A stretch of 64,000 bases of DNA from Distichodus sexfasciatus (taxonomy: Eukaryota > Chordata > Actinopteri > Characiformes > Distichodontidae). Both the position numbers and the translations under genes were made by a program. Location of the stretch: the NCBI GenBank assembly GCA_032718565.1, contig JAVGVS010000012.1:2986450-3050449 (forward strand), read 5' to 3'. Every line of letters begins with the position of its first letter. Position 1 is the first letter of the stretch. Below the pieces are notes generated by a model. The model saw only the letters and a list, made by a program, of their open reading frames with translations, did no database searches and was not told where the DNA came from. Shown here piece by piece: positions 1 to 12,100 of this stretch.

Positions 1-1497
1 TAAGAGAAAACATTCAGTTAAAGTCACGTATAATAAGTAACTAAGTATGGTGATAAATGAGAGATTATCCAAAATATTGGAATTGAGGCTTACTAATACA
101 TCTCATTTGTACTGTACTCATCGTGGCTGTACCACACCCTGCTGTCTCAAGTGTATCTCCACAGGATATTAGAACATCCTTCTCACTCGCCCAGATCTCT
201 CCACTGGGACAGGTTGCCGTCAGGCGCCTTTCCTCCTTCTGTCTCCTGGTTTGCAGACGCAGAATGGCAGGACCATAAAACACGGAGTCCAGCTGCTCTG
301 AGACACCAACCACAGTCCATTACACTCCGTTAAAACCCCATGGAGCTCTCGCTCCCATTGATTCCCATCTCTTTCTCTTTCTCCCTCTCTCTCCCTTCCT
401 CTTCCCCAGGCTTTGTGTTCAAGTCTGCCAGGGAGGAGAGCCCCAGACTTACAGCCTCTGAAACATCTCACACGCTGTGAGGACCATCGCTTGGGTCAAA
501 GTCTCTGAATGATTTAGAGGAAGGCTGCAGAAGGTTCTTTGTCCTCAGACAGATGCTTCCATCCTTTTGTTTTCCCTTTCCTTTGGTTTAGCATGAAGGT
601 TTTTATGGTGTTTTTAAGGCGGAAGAGTGCAAGTAGCAGAGGAGGAGGAGAATGAGAGAGCGCTCGCCCTCAGCATATGGCCTTTCCCCAAAAACGATTT
701 ATGTCTTCTAGGGGATGTAGTGTAGAGAAGAAAAGATTTTAAAATGTAAATAGTTTGTTTGTAGGGAAATAAATAGGCCATTCATTTGACTGGTTTAGAA
801 AGCAGGAAGAGACACAAATTATAGTTTGTGTTATGACTTATGTTTTGAGGCTTAGCCACTTCCAGTCCACAAATAGAAGTATTTGTCTTCTTGAAGTTCA
901 TCCTTATACAAAGTTGAGAGAATGATGGGCTGCTTTAAAGTTCCTATGTATAGAAATATCCCATACAGATGCATTTCAGCACTTTCTCGTTATGAGAGAA
1001 GAGTGTCAGAGTACAATATACCACAACTGAACATCTGTATGGGGTTGAGACAGTTGAGAACAGTTTCATGGTAAAGTTTAGATATGTTTTAAGTTGAGAA
1101 AACTCAGTGGAAAATGCAAAATAATAACAGATGAAACCGAAATATATCCGTTGACTGTTTTGAGTTGGATTTTTTGCACATGGAGCTCAGTGGGTGTGTT
1201 TTTAAGGCACATAACCTGTTAAGCCATATTTTTTGGCAGCACGTAATCAAAACGTATTGATGGTGGTCAAAGAGGACTTGTGGCATGTAAGGGTTGTGCC
1301 TTTAGACGAGTCAGACTATTTCTACACTTTAAAAAGAATTAAGAAGCGGTGCATTTGATCTGGTCTAGTTATGTGTTGATCTGGTCTAGTCACTGAAACA
1401 AGAGACCAAAGATTTGAGGCATTTACACAAATTAATTTTTGAACAGTATCGCTCAGAATGAGCTAGTTACATACTCTTAGCTTTCATAATGGCCATA
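1..1497. other. intergenic DNA, no gene recognised
   Basis: AT-rich DNA with a short pyrimidine-rich patch near 360-410. No open frame here resembles a protein family I know, and none is flanked by convincing splice sites. It may be intergenic or lie in an intron of a gene outside the window. Confidence 0.5.
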
Positions 1498-1640
1498 AAA
1501 ATCACATTTATCACATAGACTTATCACATTTAACAAATGCTTTTATTCAGAGCAACTGCATTTGTAATTATAGCGCTACTCTCTCTGGATCTAACTGGGG
1601 TTAAGGGCCTTGGCCAGTGGTGGTTTTAGTTGTAGGTTTA
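1498..1640 (-). mobile_element. tRNA/L2-tailed SINE remnant
   Basis: The plus strand shows the reverse complement of a fish SINE/L2-type tail (an aacaaatgctttta core followed by agagcaact) and then a degenerate body with ggttaagggccttggc. Related copies lie at 44335-44540, 47318-47505, 47868-48045 and 56330-56480. The family name is not certain. Confidence 0.5.
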
Positions 1641-1659
1641 CATCTTAAGTTTGACATGT

Positions 1660-2010
1660 TTTTGTTTTACTGTGAAATCTCTGCCTGCTGAGCCTTTTTC
1701 TTTAAACTAAAAAAAGTTATGTTATTACAGAGTATTGTATTGTTTATTGTGGCTGAATTAGCCTTAATTTATGTTACTTTGTATAGATTAAATTATATTT
1801 TTTTATGTTGTTTGGTAATATCCAAACACATTGTACATTATTATTTTATATTTTTGTATATTCCATTATATGATTAAGCCATAAATCTTTGTTACTCAGA
1901 AGTTGCTCAGTACTTGTTTTGTCAGTACTTTTTAGTACTTTTTACTCTTTCTTGAGTAATTTTTTAGATGACTACTAAAGTAAAACTTTTGGCTACTCTA
2001 CCCACCTCTG
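1660..2010 (+). mobile_element. 5'-truncated hAT-like MITE, copy 1
   Basis: Closely matches the 3' half of the complete element at 13232-14033: the tttactgtgaaatctctgcc block, the 'ggctgaattagcc' block and the end ggctactctacccacctctg are all shared. The 5' half and its terminal repeat are missing. Confidence 0.75.
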
Positions 2011-4542
2011 CTTATGTGTAGGAGGAGTTCTGTAAGATGCATTATAACAATAGTGTGTCCAATTTGTGGGAGATTGTGTCTATATTGGGCATAGCTTTAT
2101 GGTCGGGTTGTTATAAAAGAGAAGGTGAAATTGAGACGATGAAAATGCAAGGAGGCATCTGAGTTGGAAAGTCTGTCTCAATGTTAGCACTCGACTACTG
2201 AATTCTGTTACGGGGGTGTCAATTCTTGCTGAAGTGTCTCTCTCGCTCTCCCTCTCTGCTGCTCTCTCTCTGCTAAGACTCTATCTGCAGTTTTACAGGC
2301 CTCATAAAGAAGGGTTAAAACTTATGAAAACAGGCTCCTCTGGGCTCTATTAGAGATGCTCCTGGTTGTTCTACTGTTTGCAGGGTTCCATAAAAGGTAA
2401 AGAACAGAAGGTTTACTGATTTATTTCAGTGTAAACATGTACATTTGACCAAGCAAGACATGAATGCATTGTTTATTAACAATTAATAATTGCTACTGTA
2501 ATTGCTACAGCTACTGCAACATATGTTTTCTGCCACATTCTTGTGGTTCTCGCAGGTCAGCAGATAAAGGAACCTTTTACAAACAAGGGCTTGAGGCCTT
2601 AAACTGAAACTGCCAGTGAATGGTAGTGGAATAAAATCTAAGCAATGGAACAGTAGGTAAGTGTGTTTTTGCTTTTTTGAAAGTCATGATGATGGAAAAC
2701 ATGACAATGGAGCTGCATTCATCTGATTCATTCAGCTTTGTGTTAATTGATTTTAATGATTCTTCTTTACCATGAGAAGGACAGTTAAAAGGACATGCTG
2801 ACCTCATCTCACATGTGTGAGAGAACTCAGCAGATTATTGATCTTATTCATAAATATGAATGACAGACAGATGCCTCCTTTCCCACTAAAAATCTTTGTC
2901 CAAGCAAGTCGGTTTTGTCTTGTTGCCAGTTGCTAGTACATGTAAGGGTTTTAGTTATGGCCGGCTTAAGATGCGTTTCATCGCGTGAATGACCTTCATG
3001 GACCATGTTACTTATTCACTAATATCCTCTTAAGTTTATTCTTTAATTCATTCTTAAGAAATGTCACTGGATGTTGTATTCATAACATGTTCAACTGTTT
3101 GCAAGTTCATTGTTATAATGTTGGTATTCTTATAATCTCAAGTCATAAAACATTGACAAATGTCAGGATCTTTGGGGGGGGGGAAAGAGTGGGTTTTAAG
3201 AATAAATTTATTTTTAAGAGTAGTTAGTGAAAGAGGCCCAGTGTCCTTCTGTGCTGTTGTGTCAGCAGGATTGTTGGGTTATAATATTGTCAGCATAAAA
3301 CAATTCTGAGCACTTTGTATTTAGATAATTGCCAATACAACTTTATAGAACTGTAATGAAAGTATTACACTTTTACTTCAGTACATTTTATAGACAATAA
3401 TGTTGTTACAAATAGTTTTTGCACCCAAAGTTAGTTGGTAGTAACAGAAAAAATGCTACTAAAAGGGTAATATTTAAATCTGGCATCATAGAGTCCAATT
3501 TCTACGAAGATTAAGACTTTGAGTCAAGTATTACTTTTAAATCCTAACCTTTAATAATATTGGCATAATATTTTTATTACTTACTGAATTATTTGCATTA
3601 GATAATTCAGTACTTTTCCTGAAGGTAAGACGGTGATCTGTAACTTTTAATCAGTCAGTTTTATTGTAATGAATCTTTGCTTTTACATACGCATACCTTA
3701 CTTACTTACTCTAGATATTTGTGTAAATGTTTTTGTAGAAGTTGTCCGGTTTCAGTACACTGGTCATAGAAAGGTTTTACGTCTGAACCCATGACTTGCC
3801 ATAGAGAGAGTGAAAGAGAAAACAGTCAACGGGACATTTCCTCCAAGACCTGGTCAGCAGCAGTAATTATATCTAATGGGCATATAAGATACCTTGCTTT
3901 ACCATTTTCTGTAATATTTTGATCTCAACTCTTCTAAGTTCTTTCCTTTTGCGTTTTCTAACTTGTGGCTCAGTGGGAGTTGAGGGAGAAAGCATCCTTC
4001 CTTGCTGAGCATGTAGTTTCTCTGAGGTTACACTGAGTGATCATGCTCCAGACATAAAGATCCTATTAGGCTGATATGGGGGAGGGTGTTGGAACAACAG
4101 GCTTCTTGGTGAGCGCTGTGATATGAAATGTCACACAGTACACCCACAATGATTCTGTGGTGTGGGTCAATGGCAGCCATGAGTCATTATCGCTTGACCG
4201 TGAGTCGACTTTGTGGGCCAGATGTTTTCTGCTCTCTGTCAGCTTGTGTAATGTCTATTTATACATGTGTGTGTGTGTGGACTTCAAAACCCAACCAGAC
4301 TATGACCAATCTGTATTAAGCCATAAGTAAATATAAAAGAGACCACGTGTGCTGTTTTGTCACGTTGCAGTCTTGTGGTTCGTCCATTCTGAAACATGAA
4401 CTGATGAAACAGTTGAAAATTGGCCAATTATCTGGTGTGTTATGGAAAACATGCAGGGAGCATGGGGCTGAGGTTGGGAACCTTTGATTGGTTTCTTAGA
4501 TAATCTTACATAATAATAACAACAAATAACCACACTTGAATC
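2011..4542. other. intergenic DNA, nothing recognised
   Basis: AT-rich sequence with a short G run near 3174-3182. No recognisable exon, RNA gene or clear repeat was found in either strand. Confidence 0.45.
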
Positions 4543-4633
4543 TGAAAGTGAGTGATTATTTGTCATTGCCCTGGATTCGAACCTGCAACCTTCTGATCAA
4601 TGGCCGAACACCCAACGCCACCAACTGCCCCAA
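4543..4633 (-). mobile_element. tRNA-derived SINE (family A), truncated
   Basis: Reverse-strand copy of the main SINE of this window. The tail (gtgagtgattatttgtcatt) is joined directly to the tRNA-like head: B-box complement ggattcgaacc, then ccaccaactgcccc. The body between head and tail is deleted. Confidence 0.8.
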
Positions 4634-4889
4634 ATGATGCTTACAATATAAGCCATCTTTTGTAGAGGCCCAGTCTTAACACGGTTGAATTCAGTTAATA
4701 AAATCAGTTTGTATTTTAGTCCTTGATTGTTAGATTTTAATGAAGTTGGTAGACAATGGAAATCACGACTAGTGTAGTATATGGTGTTTTTGATCAACGA
4801 AATCTCATGGTCGGTGAAGTTTTTGTAAATGCAGCTGGCACTAAAAGACTGTGGGCAGAAAAACTGCATGGCTACAGCTGGGGAATCAA

Positions 4890-5006
4890 AGGCTGATGGT
4901 ACCTTGCTCATGAGTACCTCAGTGGTAACTTTGCCGGTCCTGGCTTTGAACCTGCAGCCTTCTGATCATGGGGCGAACACCCTACCATTATGCCACCAAC
5001 TGCCCC
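4890..5006 (-). mobile_element. tRNA-derived SINE (family A), head only
   Basis: Reverse complement of the SINE head: ggtaccttgctcatgagtac, then a B-box-like tttgaacctgc, ending at ccaccaactgcccc. It lacks the 3' body. Confidence 0.8.
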
Positions 5007-8000
5007 AGTTTCTTCATTCTCTTCAATGTTTTCATTCAAAACAAACAATTAGGAAACTAGCAATTCTTCATAAAGTAAAACTTTGAAATCCCAAATACTA
5101 TGGAAAACCAAAAGCAAAAAACAATTTTTCATGCAAGGGGATAATATCATTTTCATATTTCATAAAAGTAGTCATCTTGTAATTCTCATCATTGTATATG
5201 CAGTACACTGCTACAACAGCTTCCCATATGAAAGCAAATGTCTTAATGTTGCATGTGTGATTTAACTGCCTGATTCCTGCAAGGTTTGTGTTGCTGTTTA
5301 TCGAGGTCGCCCACATGAAGCATCTGCCCCAGCTCTGTCATATGGCTGCTCACTGTCTTCTCCCCTTCCTTTTTGCTGAATTATTCTCTTTGCATTGCAG
5401 TCCAACTCTTAAATTGTGCGCTCTGTAAAGTCCCACACGAGTGAAGCGTTTAGTATTCCTTGGGCACACTCCACTGTGGCACATTCATCACACCAAAGCA
5501 TGAATCAAGCGTTTATGATGGTCTTTTTTACTGCACGTTTGTCATGCATAATTTATCACTCCCTTGGCATGGAGCATCTATTAAATCACATTTGGTGTGA
5601 GAACATTTGCGTTCAGATTTTACACGTGACCAGAGAAATTGTGAATTTCAGGACTACTGTTGGTCATGGAATATTTAAACTGAAAGATTTTCTTAGTGTG
5701 AGTGACGCTTTAACATGGTTTAAAGACGAACGCCATGCATTTCAATCTAGCAATTAAAGGATTTCTTGCCGGGTGCTCTATGAAGAATTCCTACATACAT
5801 TTTCAGTACCCAAATAAATGTTCCATTGGTTGAATAAAGTTTATTTTGGCTTCATATAACACATTGCCCGTTTACATGCACATCTAGTCGTCAATTTAGA
5901 CCATATTGCAGTTTTTATTGCAGCAATATTAAACATATGGATGCATTAATCAAATTTGCTTCGGTTCTTCTTGGTATATTACAAATAATTTCAGCAGTAA
6001 CTTTCCCTGTAATAGACATTTTAATTCCCCACTGCATTTTTCCTGTTTTCGTTATGAAAAGTGTTAAAATGTGCCATTATGAGACCATTCATGCTTTTGT
6101 TCTCCTGCTAATCTGCTATTGTTGCATGCTTGCAGTGTTATATAGGCCTGTTTGTTATATTAAACATAGACTTGTTATATCATTATTTGATATTTTAAAG
6201 TTTGACGTACTGCAGAATGCTAATAAAAACACTGCTATCTGGCATTTCTTCATTATGAGCTACAACATATTCAGATTTCTCCCCCCACCACTGCATTGCA
6301 AAATGATTTTTGTTGCTAATAAACTTAGTTGATTTAATTTTGAAAAGTCTTGATGTGATGCCAGTTAACTCCTCCATTACGCTTTTGAAATCTCTCTTTA
6401 CCATATTTAAGCATAATTTTTGTCTAATATCTGGCTCTTCCTTTATCTGCAGGTTGAGAATGGATGACATTAGTCTCTCTCTTGAGGCCAGTCTGGCTCA
6501 TCATTTCACTACTTTCCATCCTTGTGTATCCTTCCACATAAAAAAGAAATATGGACCAATAGTCATTATGGAGCAGCCTGGCCGTGTAGAGCTACCATAT
6601 GTTACATACGCCCCTGTAGGTGAGACTGAATGGTGTCCCATTAGCCGTAGAGCTTTATGTCTCTGCAAACATTCAGTGTCATTAAATCCACTCGACTAGA
6701 GCCATTTTTCAGCCTCTCTGTGCCTTGATATCCATTGTAACAACAAAATGGAGGCAAGAAAATTGGAAACTCTTCTTCAAAACAACATTCACCTGCTCTA
6801 AACAGATTGGAAATGGGTTGGGTTGGAGTTTTCCCCTTTTTGATGGACTTTACATTTTGTGTTTGAATTATGATTACAATATGTATATAAGATCCACAGA
6901 TATTACAATATTTTTGTTCTTATTCATAATTTAATCTGAGCCCATTTTGTTAATTGTTTTTGCTGGAATTTTTTTGATGAATAACAATTTAGAAGCCTTT
7001 GAGACTCCATTAAGTCTATGTCCAGTAAATGTGATTCATGGTTGAATGGACTTTCAGAATGATGTTTGGTGAGATCATGATGGTGAGATTAGCTATGGTG
7101 AATCGCACTGAAACTGGAGAAGGCCGACACATCAGCCAGCCACACATTTCCGTAGCATTTAGGAGTGTTCATTCACACTGGTACACATCCCCTCTCAGCA
7201 AATGCGCTAGACGGAGAAAGGTTATCAAGAAAAAGAATGTGTCAAACCATAAACATATAAACATATCTTTAAAATTAATGTCAACATTTTTACATATTTT
7301 ACTTTAAAACAATGAACATATACTGTTAAATTACTATTGTTTTATTCTTCAATGCTTTTAAAAACTCTATAAAGCACTTAAGTGATCGATTGGCAATGCC
7401 ACTTCGCTGAAAGATGGAAGGAAATGTCATAAATTTATCACACGTTCTTATGTCATGGACAAGACTCACTAGGCCCATATTACTGGGCCTCAATTGATGC
7501 TTGACACCAGATACTGCATTTCAGAAATCTCCCTGCGTCCATAAGGCTTAACATATCTCTTAAAACAATGGCTCATCCTCTTATTGTAGAGTGCAAATTG
7601 TTTCATACCACATGGAGCACACTACTAAGGGAGTATGGAGTCATGTGAGACTGGCAACATCTTTAAAGATGGCATTTTACACAGAGCCTTTCCGCTTCTC
7701 TCTCTCTCTCTCGGGGGCTTTCACATTCTTCACATAGCACTAATGCAGTGTTAACGGGGAGGGGCGGAGAAAAGGGAGGGGAGGAGAGGAGTCAACTTCT
7801 GTGAACACAGGAAATGGGTTTTTTTTTTAGTCTCATTTAACCACATACTGCCCACTACACCACATGAATCCAAATTTGATGCTTTAGAATAGGCCTGATA
7901 ATATCCAAAAAGACCAGACTACATTTTCTTAAAAAGTTAGTGGACAAAATTTCAAAACAGCGTGATGGCTTGAAGGTTTTTTTTGTGTTTATATGTGGGT

Positions 8001-8600
8001 GGAAGGTTTATAAAAGCATAATTTTGTCTGACTCAATTCTATTTCGCTCATTTGCATTCTTCTGAGAATACAGACACAATGCTTTTGCTTAACTTTGATA
8101 GCGGTGCTCTAGTGATATGATACTTTTGACCAATATTGGTATATATCAATATATACAAATAAGTTCAAATCCTGCTCTATCCTATCTCCAGCACTACCAA
8201 CATTTAAAGGCCTTGTTCTATGCCTCAAAAGACATTATGGAAATTTAATCACTTAGTGTGATCACTGATAAATCAAGTATCTTATACATCAACATATGGA
8301 AACACACCATGAATGAGTTTAGAAATAGCATATGTGCTATAACCAAGGTAAAATGTAAAAGAAAAATACATAACACGAAAACTCATCAGTAACATTTCTT
8401 ATTATCATAATAACAATGATAATATTCATAATAACAGTAATAAAAGTCATATTTCGTCTGTCCAACCCTTTTCATCTTTCTCTTGAATCTATTAATCCAG
8501 CGTTACATCATTCGCAAACTATAATACAATCATAAATCGTACAATCTAACATACGCAATTATTTAAAATAATACCGTACATGTCATAAACCAGTAATAGC
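5007..8600. other. intergenic DNA upstream of pxdc1
   Basis: About 3.6 kb of AT-rich DNA. Open frames of up to 131 codons occur (for example 5937-6332 and 6310-6699), but their residue composition is that of random AT-rich translation and they match no family I recognise. A TC run lies near 7697-7712. Confidence 0.45.
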
Positions 8601-8902
8601 TGAGAATGAACAATAGCACATCTAAAATAAAAGTGAGGCGACGTCTGTGTCTTTGCTCTTTACGATCGACGCCCACTGAAGTTCCGCCTCGCGCAGCCAG
8701 CAGAAGGCGCGTGGTGAAGTTGTTCGCTGCAGTTCGCGGCTGCGCCTCCGTCCGCGCCAAACCTCGCCTTGCTGCCCGTGTCCCAACTTCGCTACTGTCA
8801 CTTCGAGCTGAACTTGGGCTCGGCTCAGTCGCCTGTGCGCCGCGACCCTGCTGAGGAAGAGGAGTGCTTAGTGGAGGTGAACCGGGGGGACGTTCGTGCT
8901 GA

Positions 8903-8925
8903 ATGTGCGCAGAATGAGGGAGTGA
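8903..8925 (+). promoter_or_regulatory. pxdc1: two overlapping micro-uORFs before pxdc1
   Basis: ATG at 8903 opens a four-codon frame ending in TGA at 8915-8917. A second ATG at 8914 overlaps that stop (ATGA) and opens a three-codon frame ending in TGA at 8923-8925, ten bases before the main ATG at 8936. The second ATG has A at -3. They matter only if transcription starts upstream of 8903, which the CpG block suggests. Confidence 0.5.
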
Positions 8926-8935
8926 GCGCAGCGCG

Positions 8936-9191
8936 ATGGCCTCGGCGGTGTTTGAGGGAACGTCTCTGGTCAACATGTTCGTGAAGGACTGCTGGGTGAA
9001 CGGCACACGCAGGCTCATCATTAAGCCCCGGGGCGAGGAAGAGGAGTTCTTTGAGATAAGGACCGAGTGGTCTGACAGGAATGTGCTTTACTTGCATCGG
9101 AGTTACTCGGATTTGGGGCGACTTTTTAAAAAGCTGCTGGAGTGTTTTCCGGAAGACGGGCGAGATTTGTCCAAGTCGCCTATTATAGAAG
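8936..9191 (+). CDS. pxdc1: pxdc1 coding exon 1
   Basis: 85 codons plus one base; donor at gaag|gttggt. The competing GT four bases downstream (9196) would break the frame into exon 2, so 9191 is preferred. Encodes the N-terminus and the HRSYSDL motif. Confidence 0.93.
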
Positions 9192-12100
9192 GTTGGTGAA
9201 AACTTTTGTGTGCGCGTAAAAACAAGAGGAATCTTGCTGAGTGCGCCAAATAGCCTTAAATAACATCTCTGCTGGATAGAGAAACGTTAGGAAACCATGA
9301 GAAACGTTAGGAAATTAACTGATCGTTTCAGACCCGTGGAATTGACTTAGAATCAGGCTGTAATTACCATGAGGATGTGATTTAAATACGTGTGTATGCG
9401 TGTTCTATTACTCATCATAACAGGTCAAATAAATAAATTAATAAAAGCTTTCCCTCAGAATGATAAATTCCAATAGACCAGTCCAGTTATAACCTCAGTA
9501 AGTCATGACATTTCAGTTTAAAACCCGTACTGTTCTCTAATGATTTTTCAGCAGAGTCTTTAGTGTTTAATGACAACAGTGCGGTTTTAACCCATGATGC
9601 GTCCACAATTAGTCACTGTTCTGACAAACATGTTTTGTTTTGTTGAGGATTCAAGGTTCAGGTTTTGCTTATTATTTCACACACATACCCAGTGACACAG
9701 GAAGTAAATCATCTAGCCCAAATATTTGATGGATCCTTAAAGAAAACGAAGGTGTTGTTTTTCTAAGAACTAGTTTTCCATACTACCACTAAGTATGAGG
9801 AACTTCTTCAATGCAAAGAAGCTTAATTCTTATTATTCAAAGCCTCTAGAATGTTGTGAATGTTGCTCTTGAAACCATACCCAAGAAAAGAAGCTTTTAG
9901 ATTTTTTAGAATCTGTATAGTTTCACTGTCCCTTTATACTTGTGAGAATGTGACAGACGTTTGCTGTATTTATAGGCTAAACCAAATTTGTTTTATCAAT
10001 AGATTGCCATTCTTACTGTCAGAAATGCCAAAAAATGCTTTATTCCTGATGTTAATTGTATTTGAGTGTTAATCCTACTATGGATATGAAGCCTTGACAG
10101 AATCTTTGACAACTGAGTCAATACAAGAGACCGTTTTGTGTGACTGAGACTTCATCTCTTTAATTTTTGGACATAAAAACACAATCTGTCTCTCCCTATC
10201 GGATGGTATTGTAAGTACAGTGTTGTATGGCCTGTAATCTGAGGAATCACAATTAACAGATCATAATGTATGCATACGTTATTAGCATTTTAGGTACATT
10301 TACAAGATTGGTGAGTTGAATTACTGAGGTATTTTTATTAGTATAACCCCTAAAATCACCTCATTCCATGCACACACCACTTTTATTTTGAGTAGACAAA
10401 TATGTGAAAATGCTTAGTGATTTGAGATAGAAAAGCTTTATTTTTCTAGTCTGTAATGCTTTCAAGCTCCAATATTTATGTCAGCTCTATGTGGTCACCC
10501 ATGAGGCTACCACATCTGTGCACAATTATTACAATTATTACTCCCCCACGCAATTATTATAATTATTACCCCTGTTCTTCAGGTCTGAATTGTAATCAGG
10601 TAATCTCAGTGTGAGGTGGTGCATAGCCCTTTCAAAGCCGTTGTACAACCACAATGCTGCTGCATTAAGACTGTTGTTAAAGATGAATGCAGTTGTGTAG
10701 CTACTGCTTATATAAGATTTCATGCACCAGATCTAAGACTAGTGGAATGGTTTCCACATAGCAGTAGTCTTATAGTACCTTTGAATATCAAGACGAGAGG
10801 CTTTTTTAAATGTCTAAATTCAGAAAATTTTATATCAGATACACTGATATAAAACCCTGATTTTTACAGCCACATTTTGTTATGGGATGTTCCCAGGGAG
10901 CCTTTCTGGAAATTCCAGACTGGTATCACTATGCGACAAGTCACACAGTGCTGTCTGTTGTCAATGCCCGTGACTCTTCAATGGCACGATGCCCAGCTCG
11001 TGCCACTTCTATGTTCAGTCCTTGTCTGTCCTGCCACTTCTTTGTATTGTCTGTGTGTTTTGGGGAAATTCTCCTGCAAACAGCTTTCCAATGAATGCTC
11101 AATCTGTCTTTCAGGAATGAACATTAACACTCGAAAAGCTAGACCATAATACACTGTGAAACACAAGACGGGATACTGAAATAACTTTCTGTCTCTCTCA
11201 ATTTGTCTTTCTGTGCGTTCATCCAGCACATGTCCACCGTGTTATGTCTCGGGCCTGAAACATATAAAAATTTGCACATACAATTTGCTTCTCCACCCTT
11301 TCCCCCTGCTTTTAATTTCCTGTCCAAGACAATATTTACTCTACATTCCTCTAATTGGCAGTAAGATGAGATTGTGTCAGAGGGCTGGTGCTCTAAATTT
11401 ACCCGCCTGCCTCTTGCTTTTCTCCTTCTCCTTTTCAGAAGGCCTGGCACTTATTTAGTTTCTGAGGTGCCAAGGCAACAGGAGAGAAAGAAACGGCTTT
11501 TCTGGACTATGTCATTGCTACAAGAAGGGTAGAAAAAAACGGTGGTCCTTTTTCCTTAAATTTGGCCTCCATGTAGCTTCTCTAACCACTGTTGACTGCA
11601 GTTGTAGGACTAGACAGTAATCAGGCTGAGACGTGGCAGTTTGTGGGATGGACATAAGTTAGTTGAGATGACACATGGCAGTGTCCGAAATCCACATGAA
11701 TATGTGTCATGCTAGTTCGTGTTTGTCTTTCTTATCCTCCTCAGACCCCTGTGTGAGCAACTTAACACAGTAACTTTTCTTCAGTTGTCCTTCAAACTGT
11801 AAAATATGTTTTAAATTAGTATTGAAAAATTCGCCAGCAATTTCTAATCATTAAGAATTTGGAAAAACCTGCAACAAAACCTTCATCAAACAATTTTACA
11901 AATCGGCTATAAAGATGACTCTTCTGGATTGTTCGTTTATGGCAGAAAGTTTTAAAATATGGCTCAAAGTCTAAGAAGTAAAAAAAAATGTAGCTTCAGC
12001 AAGTCACTGCCAGGACCTCTACAGGACTAAAGTGTTGGGTTTTGTGTTCTACTTTCAGTGCGACTCCTCTTTAATTCATGTTTCAGTCACGCTCTGTGCT

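Larger units (their letters stand above)
8636..9191 (+). promoter_or_regulatory. pxdc1: CpG-rich promoter/5' UTR block of pxdc1
   Basis: CpG density rises abruptly compared with the AT-rich flanks and stays high into the first coding exon, as in vertebrate CpG-island promoters. I see no TATA box at a position that would fix the start site. Two very short upstream open frames (8903-8917 and 8914-8925) lie just before the coding start. Confidence 0.7.

Noticed and set aside
8563..9097. Minus-strand frames opposite pxdc1 exon 1 (152 and 90 codons)
   Set aside because: Shadows of GC-rich coding and 5' UTR sequence on the other strand.
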